Origin: Nocardia elegans NBRC 108235 | Lineage (GTDB): Bacteria > Actinomycetota > Actinomycetes > Mycobacteriales > Mycobacteriaceae | Length of the DNA: 56,124 nucleotides | Assembly (NCBI RefSeq): GCF_001612845.1 | Contig: NZ_BDBF01000053.1 | Span: 1 to 56,124 of the forward strand | Direction: 5' to 3' | Shown here: piece by piece, positions 1-8,322 of the stretch | Layout: every line of letters starts with the position of its first letter | Numbering within the stretch: position 1 is the first letter of the stretch | Made by a program: the position numbers and the translations under genes | Notes under the pieces: model-generated | Told to the model about the DNA's origin: nothing | The model's database searches: none | What the model saw: the letters and a program-made list of their open reading frames with translations, nothing else

Positions 1-21
1 ACTGCCAGCGTAGTTCAAAAG

Positions 22-1863
22 CTAGGGCACGCGGCGGACGGCGCCCTTGTCGGCGGAGGTCGCCAATGCGGCGTACGCGCGCAGCGCGGTGGTGATCGGC
101 CGATCACGCTGGACCGGCTGCCACGGCCGCTCCCGCGCCTCCATCTTGGCGCGGCGCTCGGCGAGCACCTCGTCGTCGACCAGCAGCTCGAGCGCGCGGG
201 TGTGCACGTCGATGCGGATGCGGTCGCCGTTCTCGATCAGGCCGATAGCGCCGCCGCTGGCCGCCTCGGGGGAGATGTGGCCGATGGACAGGCCGGAGGT
301 GCCGCCGGAGAAGCGGCCGTCGGTGATCAGGGCGCACACCTTGCCCAGTCCGAGGCCCTTCAGGAACGAGGTGGGGTGCAGCATCTCCTGCATACCGGGG
401 CCGCCGGCGGGGCCCTCGTACCGGATCACGACGACGTCGCCGGGGGTGATCTTCTTGCCGAGGATCGCCGAGACCGCGTCTTCCTGGGATTCCAGCACCA
501 CGGCCGGTCCTTCGAAGGTGAACAGGTCCTCGTCGATACCGGCGGTTTTCAGGATGGCGCCGTCGAGGGCGATATTGCCCCGCAGCACGCACAGCCCGCC
601 CTCGACGGTGTAGGCGTGCGCGATATCGCGAATACACCCGCCCTCGGCGTCGGTGTCGAGCGAGGACCAGCGGTTCTCGGTGGAGAACGGCACGGTGGTC
701 CGCACTCCGCCGGGCGCGGCGTGAAACAGTTCGATCGCTTCGTCGGAGGCCTTGCCGGAGCGGATGTCCCAGGTGTCGAGCCACTCGTCGAGGGTGGCGG
801 TGTGCACGGTGGTCACATCGGTTTCCAGCAGTCCGCCGCGGCGCAGTTCGCCCAGGATGGCGGGAATGCCACCGGCGCGGTGAACATCTTCCATGTGATA
901 GTCGGAGTTGGGGGAGACCTTCGACAGGCAGGGCACCCGGCGCGAGATCTCGTCGATGGTGGTGAGGTCGAAATCGATCTCGCCTTCCTGGGCGGCGGCC
1001 AGGGTGTGCAGCACCGTGTTGGTGGAACCGCCCATCGCGACGTCGAGGGCCATCGCGTTGCGGAAGGCCTTGGCGCCCGCCACGTTTCGCGGCAGGACGG
1101 AGTCGTCGTCCTCGCGGTACCAGCGGTTGGCGATCTCGACGACGGTGCTGCCGGCCCGCTCGAACAGCGCGCGCCGCGCCGCGTGGGTGGCGAGGGTGGA
1201 ACCGTTGCCGGGCAGAGCGAGGCCCAGTGCCTCGGTGAGGCAGTTCATCGAGTTCGCGGTGAACATGCCGGAACAGGAACCGCAGGTAGGGCAGGCGCTG
1301 CGCTCGACCTCGCTCAGCCCCTCGTCGCTGACCTCGGTGGAGGCGCTGGCGGCGATCGCGGTGATCAGATCGGTCGGCGCCTGCGCCACACCGCCGACGA
1401 CCACGGCCTTGCCCGCCTCCATCGGACCGCCGGAGACGAACACGGTCGGGATGTTGAGCCGCATGGCGGCGTTCAGCATGCCGGGAGTGATCTTGTCGCA
1501 GTTGGAGATACACACCAGCGCGTCGGCGGTGTGCGCGTTGACCATGTATTCGACCGAGTCCGCGATGATTTCGCGGCTGGGCAGCGAGTAGAGCATGCCG
1601 CCGTGACCCATCGCGATCCCGTCGTCGACGGCGATGGTGTGGAATTCGCGCGGCACACCACCGGCGGCGCGCACCGCGTCGGCGACGATCTCGCCGACAT
1701 CCTTCAGATGCACGTGGCCGGGCACGAATTGGGTGTAGGAGTTCGCGATCGCGACGATCGGCTTACCGAAATCGGAGTCGGTCAGGCCGGTGGCCCGCCA
1801 GAGTGCGCGTGCGCCTGCGGCATTGCGTCCGGCGGTGGTGGTGCGTGAGCGAAGCGGTGGCAT
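22..1863 (-). CDS. ilvD: Dihydroxy-acid dehydratase IlvD
   Basis: This enzyme dehydrates 2,3-dihydroxy-3-methylbutanoate and its 3-methylpentanoate homologue to the 2-keto acids, the third common step of Val/Leu/Ile synthesis in the cytosol. The protein carries the Fe-S cluster cysteines expected of the IlvD/Edd family: SNCDK (Cys122) and CPTCGSC (Cys191, 194, 197), numbered for the 613-residue form. I place the start at 1863, because the first conserved residues of the family (PPLRSRTTTAGRN) begin there and GAGGA lies 8 nt upstream. An upstream ATG at 1938 would add 25 low-complexity residues and has no ribosome-binding site. The gene runs towards the left edge and is complete, with TAG at 22-24. 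It lies next to the cfp6-ilvBNC cluster, which fits a shared pathway. Confidence 0.96.
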   Translation of the reverse strand: MPPLRSRTTTAGRNAAGARALWRATGLTDSDFGKPIVAIANSYTQFVPGHVHLKDVGEIVADAVRAAGGVPREFHTIAVDDGIAMGHGGMLYSLPSREIIADSVEYMVNAHTADALVCISNCDKITPGMLNAAMRLNIPTVFVSGGPMEAGKAVVVGGVAQAPTDLITAIAASASTEVSDEGLSEVERSACPTCGSCSGMFTANSMNCLTEALGLALPGNGSTLATHAARRALFERAGSTVVEIANRWYREDDDSVLPRNVAGAKAFRNAMALDVAMGGSTNTVLHTLAAAQEGEIDFDLTTIDEISRRVPCLSKVSPNSDYHMEDVHRAGGIPAILGELRRGGLLETDVTTVHTATLDEWLDTWDIRSGKASDEAIELFHAAPGGVRTTVPFSTENRWSSLDTDAEGGCIRDIAHAYTVEGGLCVLRGNIALDGAILKTAGIDEDLFTFEGPAVVLESQEDAVSAILGKKITPGDVVVIRYEGPAGGPGMQEMLHPTSFLKGLGLGKVCALITDGRFSGGTSGLSIGHISPEAASGGAIGLIENGDRIRIDVHTRALELLVDDEVLAERRAKMEARERPWQPVQRDRPITTALRAYAALATSADKGAVRRVP

Positions 1864-2371
1864 GAATTCGGTCCTCGGTGGTCGGCGCGGTGGCCGGAGC
1901 GGCTCTACTCGGGCAGGGCTCTGCTCGTCGGTGCTCATCGTCCGGTGGGTCGCCGGGGCCGGGGCCGAGGGCTGGTCGGCCGCCGTGCGGAGCGTCTCTT
2001 CGGCGAGTGGTGTCGTCGGCAGAGGTGTCTGTTCGCAAGAGCAGAGTGTCTGTTCGGCGCTTCAACGTTACTCCCGCCACCGGAGCGTGCTCACCGGAGG
2101 CAGGTGGTCGTGCGGCCGCGGGGTGGCGCGGCAGCACGACGCACGTCGAGCCGGTCCGAGCGGCCGTCACCGGGTGGGGTCTCGACCACGGACCCGCACC
2201 GCGACGCGATGATCGCGGCGACTGCGCCCCGAGTGGGGACGTAGTCAGGGCAGCATCGCGAAAGCGCGGATTTGTTCCCGGAGTTCGAGGTTGGCGGGAG
2301 AGTGTGAAACATCCCACTCGAGGGAGAGCTGCGACAATCTGCCGAAGTGGCGGAGCTGGAGTGGAGCCCGC
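1864..2371. other. ilvD upstream intergenic region
   Basis: This stretch of about 500 bases between ilvD and the cfp6-like gene contains no convincing gene; its overlapping reading frames are arginine- and proline-rich and do not resemble proteins. Two things stand out. A direct repeat GTGTCTGTTCG occurs at 2025-2035 and 2046-2056, 21 bases apart (two helical turns), which suggests paired regulator sites in the ilvD promoter region. On the minus strand, a frame ending with TGA at 2247-2245 reads like a natural protein tail (ANLELREQIRAFAMLP) but has no good start codon. It may be the remnant of a lost gene. Confidence 0.5.
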
Positions 2372-2944
2372 TCAGTCGTCCGTGGAGGTGTCCGGCTTCT
2401 CGGCAGCTTCGGCCGACGGGCTGTCCGCTGCGCCGGATTCCGCGCTCTCGGCCTCGACGCCGTCCTGATCGCCGTTCTTGTCGCCGATGCTCGCCGCGCT
2501 CTTCTCCGGCCGCGCGAACGGATCCGGAATCCGCCCGTCCGATGCCGCGACCAGATCCTTCAGCCGGTCGTAGCTCACCGCCGGCAGGGCCACCTCGGAG
2601 TCGTCGCTCAGATGCGCTCGCACCCAGCCGCGCTTGGGGATCCGCAGTCCCTGGATCTGCGACCAGTCGAGGTGCCGGGAGCCGAAGATCGTGCGCAGGT
2701 CGAGCCCGCTCGTCGATACCGTGGTGCGGGACCGCTCCACCCACCACGCGACCGCGGCCGGGATGAGAAACAGGATCCACAGCACCGCGGGCCAGCCGAA
2801 GAACGGGAACGCCGCGCAGAACAGCAGAATGAACACCCCGAGGTGCGCGAGCCGGGGGATACGGATCACACGCCCCGTATCGGTTCCGCCCTCGGTGGTG
2901 TGGGACGATTGAGCTGGTGGCACGGACTGCTGCGGCGATGACAC
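2372..2944 (-). CDS. Cfp6-like PH-domain membrane protein
   Basis: This 190-residue protein has two hydrophobic segments at about residues 30-50 and 52-66, containing LGVFILLFCAAFPFFGW and VLWILFLIPAAVAWWV. A bacterial PH-like domain follows (STSGLDLRTIFGSRHLDWSQIQGLRIPK in pieces) and then an acidic, Ala/Ser/Glu-rich tail. This layout matches the actinobacterial low-molecular-weight antigen 6 (Cfp6) family. In M. tuberculosis cfp6 (Rv3004) is also divergently transcribed from ilvB1 (Rv3003c), so the neighbourhood supports the call. The start is GTG at 2944. A GGAGGT lies immediately next to it, closer than usual, so a slightly different start is possible. The molecular function of the family is unknown. 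Confidence 0.85.
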   Translation of the reverse strand: MSSPQQSVPPAQSSHTTEGGTDTGRVIRIPRLAHLGVFILLFCAAFPFFGWPAVLWILFLIPAAVAWWVERSRTTVSTSGLDLRTIFGSRHLDWSQIQGLRIPKRGWVRAHLSDDSEVALPAVSYDRLKDLVAASDGRIPDPFARPEKSAASIGDKNGDQDGVEAESAESGAADSPSAEAAEKPDTSTDD

Positions 2945-3022
2945 ACCTCCATCCTCGCATCATGGTGAAGCGACACTCGAACCGCCCCGTCTCACATAAT
3001 GAGACACCGCACGTCAAGTAAT

Positions 3023-3052
3023 TTGACTCATCGACTCTCGCGCGCATACCGT
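3023..3052 (+). promoter_or_regulatory. Putative ilvBNC promoter
   Basis: A TTGACT -35 box (3023-3028) and a TACCGT -10 box (3047-3052, TAnnnT type) are separated by 18 bases. The predicted start of transcription, 7-8 bases after the -10 box, coincides with the GTG of the leader peptide at 3060, so the transcript may be leaderless. This is a reading of the sequence without experimental mapping. Confidence 0.6.
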
Positions 3053-3059
3053 CGAGCGC

Positions 3060-3107
3060 GTGAATCGAAACGAGCTTCTCGTAATCGGCCGGCGCGTCCA
3101 GCGCTGA
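3060..3107 (+). CDS. ilvL: ilvB leader peptide (attenuation)
   Basis: This 15-codon reading frame encodes MNRNELLVIGRRVQR, starts with GTG and ends with TGA at 3105-3107. It holds the consecutive codons Leu-Leu-Val-Ile (3075-3086), the three end products of the pathway encoded downstream, plus a later Val. It has no Shine-Dalgarno; the predicted transcript begins at or next to the GTG. Its stop codon lies at the edge of the first arm of the attenuator structure. Short Leu/Ile/Val-rich leader peptides before ilvB are known in other Actinobacteria such as Corynebacterium. The peptide itself is probably only a sensor of charged tRNA supply. Confidence 0.75.
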   Translation: MNRNELLVIGRRVQR

Positions 3108-3191
3108 GCCTGACGACTCGAGGTCGACTACGTCAGCTCGCAACTGCGACGCGCCACCCTCGCTCAGCCATCGGCTGACGGGGGCTTTTTT
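3106..3191 (+). terminator. ilvB transcription attenuator
   Basis: Four segments give alternative structures. Segment 1 (GAGCCTGACG, 3106-3115) pairs with segment 2 (CGTCAGCTC, 3131-3139). Segment 2 can instead pair perfectly over 7 bases with segment 3 (GCTGACG, 3174-3180), forming an antiterminator. Segment 3 otherwise forms the terminator hairpin: TCAGCC (3164-3169), loop ATC, GGCTGA (3173-3178), extended by GCC-CCC pairing with GGGGG up to 3185 and followed by six Ts (3186-3191). This is the classic amino-acid attenuation layout: slow translation of the Leu/Val/Ile codons would favour the antiterminator and read-through into ilvB. Confidence 0.75.
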
Positions 3192-3294
3192 GTGTTCGGA
3201 CAAGTTGTGTTCATGGCTTCGAAGGTCGCTCGAGCGCCGCGCAGGCGCCGCGTGACAACGAAGCGGTGAACGACAAGCAGTAAGGAAAAAGACG

Positions 3295-5259
3295 GTGAGC
3301 GCACCAACTGCACGGCCCGGGCCCTCGGCCCGCAGGCCAGCGCCCTCGGCCTCCCAGCCGACCCCCGCGGCTGCCGCCGCGACCGGAAACCGCCGCCAGG
3401 TCCCGCCCGAGAAGGTGACCGGCGCCCAGTCCGTCGTCCGCTCCCTCGAGGAGCTCGGCGTCGACACGGTATTCGGCATTCCGGGTGGTGCGATTCTCCC
3501 CGTCTACGACCCGCTCTTCGACTCCACCCGCGTGCGTCACGTCCTGGTCCGCCACGAGCAGGGCGCCGGTCACGCGGCGACCGGTTATGCCCAGGCCACC
3601 GGCAAGGTCGGTGTGTGTATGGCCACATCCGGTCCGGGTGCGACCAACCTCGTCACCCCGATCGCGGACGCGCAGATGGATTCGGTGCCGCTGGTGGCGA
3701 TCACCGGACAGGTCGGCCGCGGCCTGATCGGTACCGACGCCTTCCAGGAAGCCGACATCTCCGGCATCACCATGGCGTGCACCAAGCACAACTTCCTGGT
3801 CAACGACGCCATCGACATCCCGCGCATCATCGCCGAGGCGTTCCACCTCGCCTCGTCGGGCCGTCCGGGCGCGGTGCTGGTCGACATCCCGAAGGATGTG
3901 CTGCAGGCGCAGACCACCTTCAGCTGGCCGCCGGAGATGCGGCTGCCCGGCTACCGTCCGGTGACCAAGCCGCACGGCAAGCAGGTGCGTGAAGCCGCGC
4001 GGATGATCGCCGAGGCCAAGGCGCCCGTGCTCTACGTCGGCGGCGGCGTGATCAAGGCCGATGCCTCGCCCGAGCTGCTGGAACTGGCCGAGCTCACCGG
4101 CATCCCGGTGGTCACCACCCTGATGGCGCGCGGCGCGTTCCCCGACAGCCACACCCTCAACATGGGCATGCCCGGTATGCACGGCACCGTGGGAGCCGTT
4201 GCGGCCCTGCAGAAGTCGGACCTGCTGATCACGCTGGGCGCCCGCTTCGACGACCGCGTCACCGGCCAGCTGGACTCCTTCGCCCCGCACGCGAAGGTGA
4301 TCCACGCCGATATCGACCCCGCCGAGATCGGCAAGAACCGCCACGCGGATGTGCCGATCGTGGGTGACTGCCGCGAGGTCATCACCGAACTGATCGAGAC
4401 CCTGAAGTCCGATCCGGCCTTCACCAACGCCGAGGCGCCGCTGCTGGACCTGGAGTCCTGGTGGACCTACCTCGACGGTGTGCGCAAGCAGTACCCGCTC
4501 GGCTACGGCCCCACCTCCGACGGCTCGCTGTCGCCGGAGTACGTCATCGAGACCCTGGGCCGCCTGGCCGGACCCGATGCCATCTATGTGGCCGGTGTCG
4601 GCCAGCACCAGATGTGGGCCGCGCAGTTCGTCAAGTACGAGAAGCCGCGCACCTGGCTGAACTCCGGTGGTCTGGGCACCATGGGCTACGCCGTGCCCGC
4701 GGCGATGGGCGCCAAGATGGGCGCGCCGGACAAAGAGGTGTGGGCGGTCGACGGTGACGGCTGCTTCCAGATGACCAACCAGGAGCTCGCGACCTGTGCC
4801 GTCGAGGGCGTGCCGATCAAGGTCGCGCTGATCAACAACGGCAACCTGGGCATGGTCCGGCAGTGGCAGACCCTGTTCTACGAACAGCGCTACTCCAACA
4901 CCGACCTGGGCACCCACACCCTGCGCATCCCCGATTTCGTGAAGCTCGCCGAAGCGCTGGGCTGCCACGGCATCCGGGTGGAGAAGGAAGAGGACGTCGA
5001 GGCCGCGATCCGCGAGGCGCAGTCGATCAACGACCGTCCCGTGGTGATCGACTTCATCGTCGGCAAGGACGCGCAGGTGTGGCCGATGGTCGCCGCCGGC
5101 ACCTCCAACGACGAGATCATGGCAGCGCGCGGCATTCGCCCGCTGTTCGACGAGGACGAGCAGGCCTCCGAGCCGGCCGTCATCCATGAGGCCATGTCCC
5201 ACGACAAGGCGACCCTGGCGGCGCACGAACGGGCCTCGCAGAAGGAGACCAACCTGTGA
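3295..5259 (+). CDS. ilvB: Acetolactate synthase large subunit IlvB
   Basis: This catalytic subunit of acetohydroxyacid synthase is ThDP- and FAD-dependent. It condenses two pyruvates, or pyruvate and 2-oxobutyrate, in the first common step of branched-chain amino acid synthesis. The 654-residue protein begins with a low-complexity Pro/Ala extension of about 40 residues, then shows the catalytic glutamate in VRHEQGAGHAA (Glu88) and the ThDP/Mg motif GDGCFQMTNQE (near residue 487) ending at NNGN. The GTG start at 3295 is preceded by AAGGA at a suitable distance. The gene overlaps ilvN by 4 bases (GTGA) and is preceded by the attenuator described above. Confidence 0.97.
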   Translation: MSAPTARPGPSARRPAPSASQPTPAAAAATGNRRQVPPEKVTGAQSVVRSLEELGVDTVFGIPGGAILPVYDPLFDSTRVRHVLVRHEQGAGHAATGYAQATGKVGVCMATSGPGATNLVTPIADAQMDSVPLVAITGQVGRGLIGTDAFQEADISGITMACTKHNFLVNDAIDIPRIIAEAFHLASSGRPGAVLVDIPKDVLQAQTTFSWPPEMRLPGYRPVTKPHGKQVREAARMIAEAKAPVLYVGGGVIKADASPELLELAELTGIPVVTTLMARGAFPDSHTLNMGMPGMHGTVGAVAALQKSDLLITLGARFDDRVTGQLDSFAPHAKVIHADIDPAEIGKNRHADVPIVGDCREVITELIETLKSDPAFTNAEAPLLDLESWWTYLDGVRKQYPLGYGPTSDGSLSPEYVIETLGRLAGPDAIYVAGVGQHQMWAAQFVKYEKPRTWLNSGGLGTMGYAVPAAMGAKMGAPDKEVWAVDGDGCFQMTNQELATCAVEGVPIKVALINNGNLGMVRQWQTLFYEQRYSNTDLGTHTLRIPDFVKLAEALGCHGIRVEKEEDVEAAIREAQSINDRPVVIDFIVGKDAQVWPMVAAGTSNDEIMAARGIRPLFDEDEQASEPAVIHEAMSHDKATLAAHERASQKETNL

Positions 5260-5759
5260 GCACGACCCATACCCTCAGCGTGCTGGTGGAGGACAAACCC
5301 GGCGTGCTGGCCCGGGTGGCGAGTCTGTTCTCCCGGCGTGGATTCAACATCGAATCCCTGGCCGTGGGTGGCACCGAGGTTCCGGACATCTCGCGGATGA
5401 CCATCGTCGTCACCGTGGAGGATCTGCCGCTGGAACAGGTGACCAAGCAGCTCAACAAGTTGGTGAACGTCATCAAGATCGTGGAGCAGGACGCCGACGC
5501 CTCGGTGGCCCGCGAGCTGATCCTGGTGAAGGTGCGCGCCGATGCCAGCGTGCGCACCCAGGTGATCGAATCGGCCAACCTGTTCCGGGCTAAGGTCATC
5601 GACGTGTCGCCCGACGCGCTGACCATCGAGGCGACCGGCACCCGGTCCAAGCTCGAGGCGCTGCTGCGGATGCTGGAACCGTACGGCATCCGTGAGATCG
5701 TGCAGTCCGGCGTGGTGGCCGTCGGTCGCGGGCCGAAGTCCATCACCGCGACCCGCTAA
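5256..5759 (+). CDS. ilvN: Acetolactate synthase small subunit IlvN
   Basis: This is the regulatory subunit that binds IlvB, raises its activity and confers feedback inhibition by valine. An N-terminal ACT domain (residues about 4-78, starting HTLSVLVEDKPGVLARVASLF) is followed by the conserved C-terminal ALS_ss_C domain. At 167 residues it has the normal length. The GTG start overlaps the ilvB stop codon by 4 bases, so translation is probably coupled and subunit ratios balanced. Confidence 0.97.
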   Translation: MSTTHTLSVLVEDKPGVLARVASLFSRRGFNIESLAVGGTEVPDISRMTIVVTVEDLPLEQVTKQLNKLVNVIKIVEQDADASVARELILVKVRADASVRTQVIESANLFRAKVIDVSPDALTIEATGTRSKLEALLRMLEPYGIREIVQSGVVAVGRGPKSITATR

Positions 5760-5797
5760 CACTTATTCAGAAGAATCAACGAAGGGACACAACCACA

Positions 5798-6811
5798 GTG
5801 GCAGTCGAGATGTTCTACGACGACGACGCCGACCTGTCGATCATCCAGGGCCGCAAGGTCGCCGTGATCGGCTACGGCTCCCAGGGCCACGCACACTCGC
5901 TGAGCCTGCGTGACTCCGGCGTCGAGGTGCGCATCGGCCTCAAGGAAGGCTCCAAGTCGCGGGCCAAGGCCGAAGAGGCCGGCCTGACGGTCGGCACTCC
6001 CGCCGAGGTCTCGGAGTGGGCGGACGTCATCATGCTGCTCGCCCCCGACACCGCGCAGGCCAAGATCTTCACCGAGGACATCGAGCCGAACCTGAAGGAC
6101 GGCGACGCCCTGTTCTTCGGCCACGGCCTGAACATCCACTTCGGCCTGATCAAGGCTCCGGCAGGCGTCACCATCGGCATGGTCGCCCCCAAGGGCCCCG
6201 GCCACCTGGTGCGCCGCCAGTTCGTCGACGGCAAGGGTGTTCCGGCCCTCATCGCCATCGACCAGGACCCGAAGGGCGAGGGCCAGGCCCTGGCGCTGTC
6301 CTATGCCAAGGGCATCGGCGGCACCCGCGCCGGCGTCATCAAGACCACCTTCAAGGAGGAGACCGAGACCGACCTGTTCGGTGAGCAGGCCGTCCTCTGC
6401 GGTGGTACCGAAGAGCTGGTCAAGACCGGTTTCGAGGTTATGGTCGAGGCCGGCTACGCGCCGGAGATGGCCTACTTCGAGGTGCTGCACGAGCTGAAGC
6501 TGATCGTCGACCTGATGTACGAGGGCGGCATCGCCCGCATGAACTACTCGGTCTCCGACACCGCCGAGTTCGGTGGCTACCTGTCGGGCCCGCGGGTCAT
6601 CGACGCCGACACCAAGGAGCGCATGAAGGCGATCCTGAAGGACATCCAGGACGGCACCTTCGTCAAGCGCCTGGTCGCCAACGTCGAGGGCGGCAACAAG
6701 GAGCTCGAGAGCCTGCGCAAGCAGAACGCCGAGCACCCGATCGAGGTCACCGGCAAGAAGCTGCGCGAGCTGATGAGCTGGGTCGACCGGCCGATCACCG
6801 AAACCGCGTAA
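5798..6811 (+). CDS. ilvC: Ketol-acid reductoisomerase IlvC
   Basis: This enzyme isomerises and reduces 2-acetolactate or 2-aceto-2-hydroxybutyrate with NADPH and Mg2+, the second common step of the pathway. It is a class I (short) enzyme of 337 residues. The Rossmann motif GYGSQGHAHSLSLRDSG lies near residues 25-41, and the C-terminal helical domain has the metal-binding acidic residues in ETETDLFGEQ and ELKLIVDLMYEGG. GTG at 5798 is preceded by AAGGGAC. It is the last gene of ilvBNC, 38 bases after ilvN, and is followed by a strong hairpin. Confidence 0.97.
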   Translation: MAVEMFYDDDADLSIIQGRKVAVIGYGSQGHAHSLSLRDSGVEVRIGLKEGSKSRAKAEEAGLTVGTPAEVSEWADVIMLLAPDTAQAKIFTEDIEPNLKDGDALFFGHGLNIHFGLIKAPAGVTIGMVAPKGPGHLVRRQFVDGKGVPALIAIDQDPKGEGQALALSYAKGIGGTRAGVIKTTFKEETETDLFGEQAVLCGGTEELVKTGFEVMVEAGYAPEMAYFEVLHELKLIVDLMYEGGIARMNYSVSDTAEFGGYLSGPRVIDADTKERMKAILKDIQDGTFVKRLVANVEGGNKELESLRKQNAEHPIEVTGKKLRELMSWVDRPITETA

Positions 6812-6825
6812 GGTTTCACACCCGA

Positions 6826-6858
6826 ACGACCCGCTGGGCAGTGTGCCCGGCGGGTCGT
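6826..6858 (+). terminator. ilvBNC terminator hairpin
   Basis: A 14-bp stem (6826-6839 with 6845-6858; core GACCCGCTGGGC pairing with GCCCGGCGGGTC) with a 5-base loop lies 14 bases after the ilvC stop. It lacks a long T tract, as is common in high-G+C actinobacteria. It could also act on transcripts from the other strand. Confidence 0.7.
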
Positions 6859-7047
6859 CGTGTTCATGGGGCCACTCGGGCCGCGCTGGTTTCCGTGCTC
6901 GACGACGCCCGGACAGGCCGGGCGGTGCGTCGTGCGCGCTGAATTCGCCGGGGCGGCAAGTGGATCGGCCTCTTCGTGTACCGAGTAGATGACGTTCTAT
7001 TGCGGCGCCGCATCGGTAGTCCCGACGCGATGTGTCGTACTGTCCGC

Positions 7048-8322
7048 TCAGCTCCCGGCGTCGACGGTCGCGAAGGCCGCCCACAGTAGCGGTGAATCCG
7101 CCACAGCACCCGTCTCACGCCAAGCGGCAAGCCGTCCACGCTGCCACTTCGCCAGGCCGGCAACAGGTTCTACTTGTTCGTGCGCGTCATCGACGGCGCA
7201 GATGACTTGTTGCAGCGGCGCCGCGTCGTTGGCGCCGGCGAACCGTTCGAATGCCAGATCGGTGGGCAGCGGCCAGCGGGTGGCGGTGACCAGTTCGGCG
7301 CCGCCGTGGATCATCGCGGCGACCAAGCCCAGTGCCTCGGTGAAGCGCAGGTCGCCACCGCTCTCGCACGCGATCAGCGCGACTCGGCTCGGGATGGGCC
7401 AGAGTTGCGGTCCCGCAACGGGTTCGGGCTCGAGCGTATGAGTGCCCAGCAGCAGATCCTTGGCCGACAGCGGGCGATGCGTGCGCAGCGGCCGGGCGAA
7501 ACCGGTGGTATCGGCGGTGCAGGCGAGGTGCAGTCCGGCGTTCTCGCTCAGACCGGATTCCGGACGTTCGGCGGTGACATGGCCGACGTAGACCAGCCGG
7601 GCGGCCCCGTCCCGCAGTAGCGCGCTCAGGCGGCCCCGGTCGAGATCGGTGCGCCGGAAGGCGTGCAGCGGGTCGTCGACAACGGGTCGAAGTCGCTGTC
7701 GCGCAACATATTCGGATACCCGCTCGGTGAGCGGCGAGCTGGAACTCATCCGCCCGAGCACCGAACCGAGCTCGGAATCGGCCCGGAATCCGGGCACGCG
7801 CGGATCGAGCACCGCGACCACCGGCAGATCGCGGTCGTCGGCCCATCTGCGCGCGGTGCGGCCGGGTGCGTGGACGATGCTCGCCGGTGCGAGCAGGCCG
7901 ACATCCGCGATGTCGATCAGCCGCAGGGCCGGATCGGGGGCGATGATCTCCCACGGCACCTGCGCGACCCGCGGTGACGGCTGCAGCCGGATGTGCGGGC
8001 GGATTCCGCGCACGAGCAGGTCGTGCAGTTGGATCGCGAGCGCCTGCGGAAGCAACGCACGGCTGAGTGCCTGCGCCAGTGCGTATTCCGATTCGCGATC
8101 GGCGAAAGCACCTGTGGTGAGCGCCTGTTCGAGACCGCCGGGACGAGCGGGATCGGGCAGCGCCGCCGCGAGCCGGCGCACCGCGGCGTCGATGTCCGCG
8201 CCGGGCAGCATGGCCACACCAGCGCTCGCGGTATCCCCGAGCCAGCGCCAGGACATGTACAGATCGCCCGCATCGGCCATCCGCACGATCACCGTCGGTC
8301 GCGCACCGGGTGCCTCGTTCAT
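7048..8322 (-). CDS. CHAT-domain (caspase-like) protease
   Basis: This 424-residue protein ends the four-gene operon. A CHAT domain (caspase HetF-associated with TPRs) is recognised from the IRLQPSPRVAQVPWEII segment (111-127), the histidine in LVYVGHV (His248), the cysteine in VALIACESGG (Cys319), and the following ALGLVAAMIHGGAELVTATRWPL. The catalytic His/Cys pair is therefore intact. The N-terminal 100 residues are probably a partner-binding or regulatory part. The start at 8322 overlaps the upstream TPR gene by ATGA; the frame is open further upstream but those residues are Arg-rich and unlike a protein. CHAT enzymes cut proteins when activated by a sensor. The substrate here is unknown; being coupled to a TPR protein suggests that protein is its activator or target. 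Confidence 0.85.
   Translation of the reverse strand: MNEAPGARPTVIVRMADAGDLYMSWRWLGDTASAGVAMLPGADIDAAVRRLAAALPDPARPGGLEQALTTGAFADRESEYALAQALSRALLPQALAIQLHDLLVRGIRPHIRLQPSPRVAQVPWEIIAPDPALRLIDIADVGLLAPASIVHAPGRTARRWADDRDLPVVAVLDPRVPGFRADSELGSVLGRMSSSSPLTERVSEYVARQRLRPVVDDPLHAFRRTDLDRGRLSALLRDGAARLVYVGHVTAERPESGLSENAGLHLACTADTTGFARPLRTHRPLSAKDLLLGTHTLEPEPVAGPQLWPIPSRVALIACESGGDLRFTEALGLVAAMIHGGAELVTATRWPLPTDLAFERFAGANDAAPLQQVICAVDDAHEQVEPVAGLAKWQRGRLAAWRETGAVADSPLLWAAFATVDAGS

Noticed and set aside
202..1848. 548-codon open frame on the plus strand opposite ilvD
   Set aside because: It is the mirror of ilvD codon bias (Gly/Val/Asp/His-rich), resembles no protein, and ilvD is certain.
2945..3294. 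T-box riboswitch upstream of ilvB
   Set aside because: No T-box consensus or specifier loop is visible; a leader peptide with Leu/Val/Ile codons explains the region better.
2091..3479. 462-codon minus-strand frame crossing the ilvB leader and the cfp6-like gene
   Set aside because: It crosses a promoter, an attenuator and another gene, and its translation is Arg/Ser-rich without structure.
3211..5226. 671-codon open frame on the minus strand opposite ilvB
   Set aside because: It is an antisense shadow of a highly conserved gene and has no recognisable domain.
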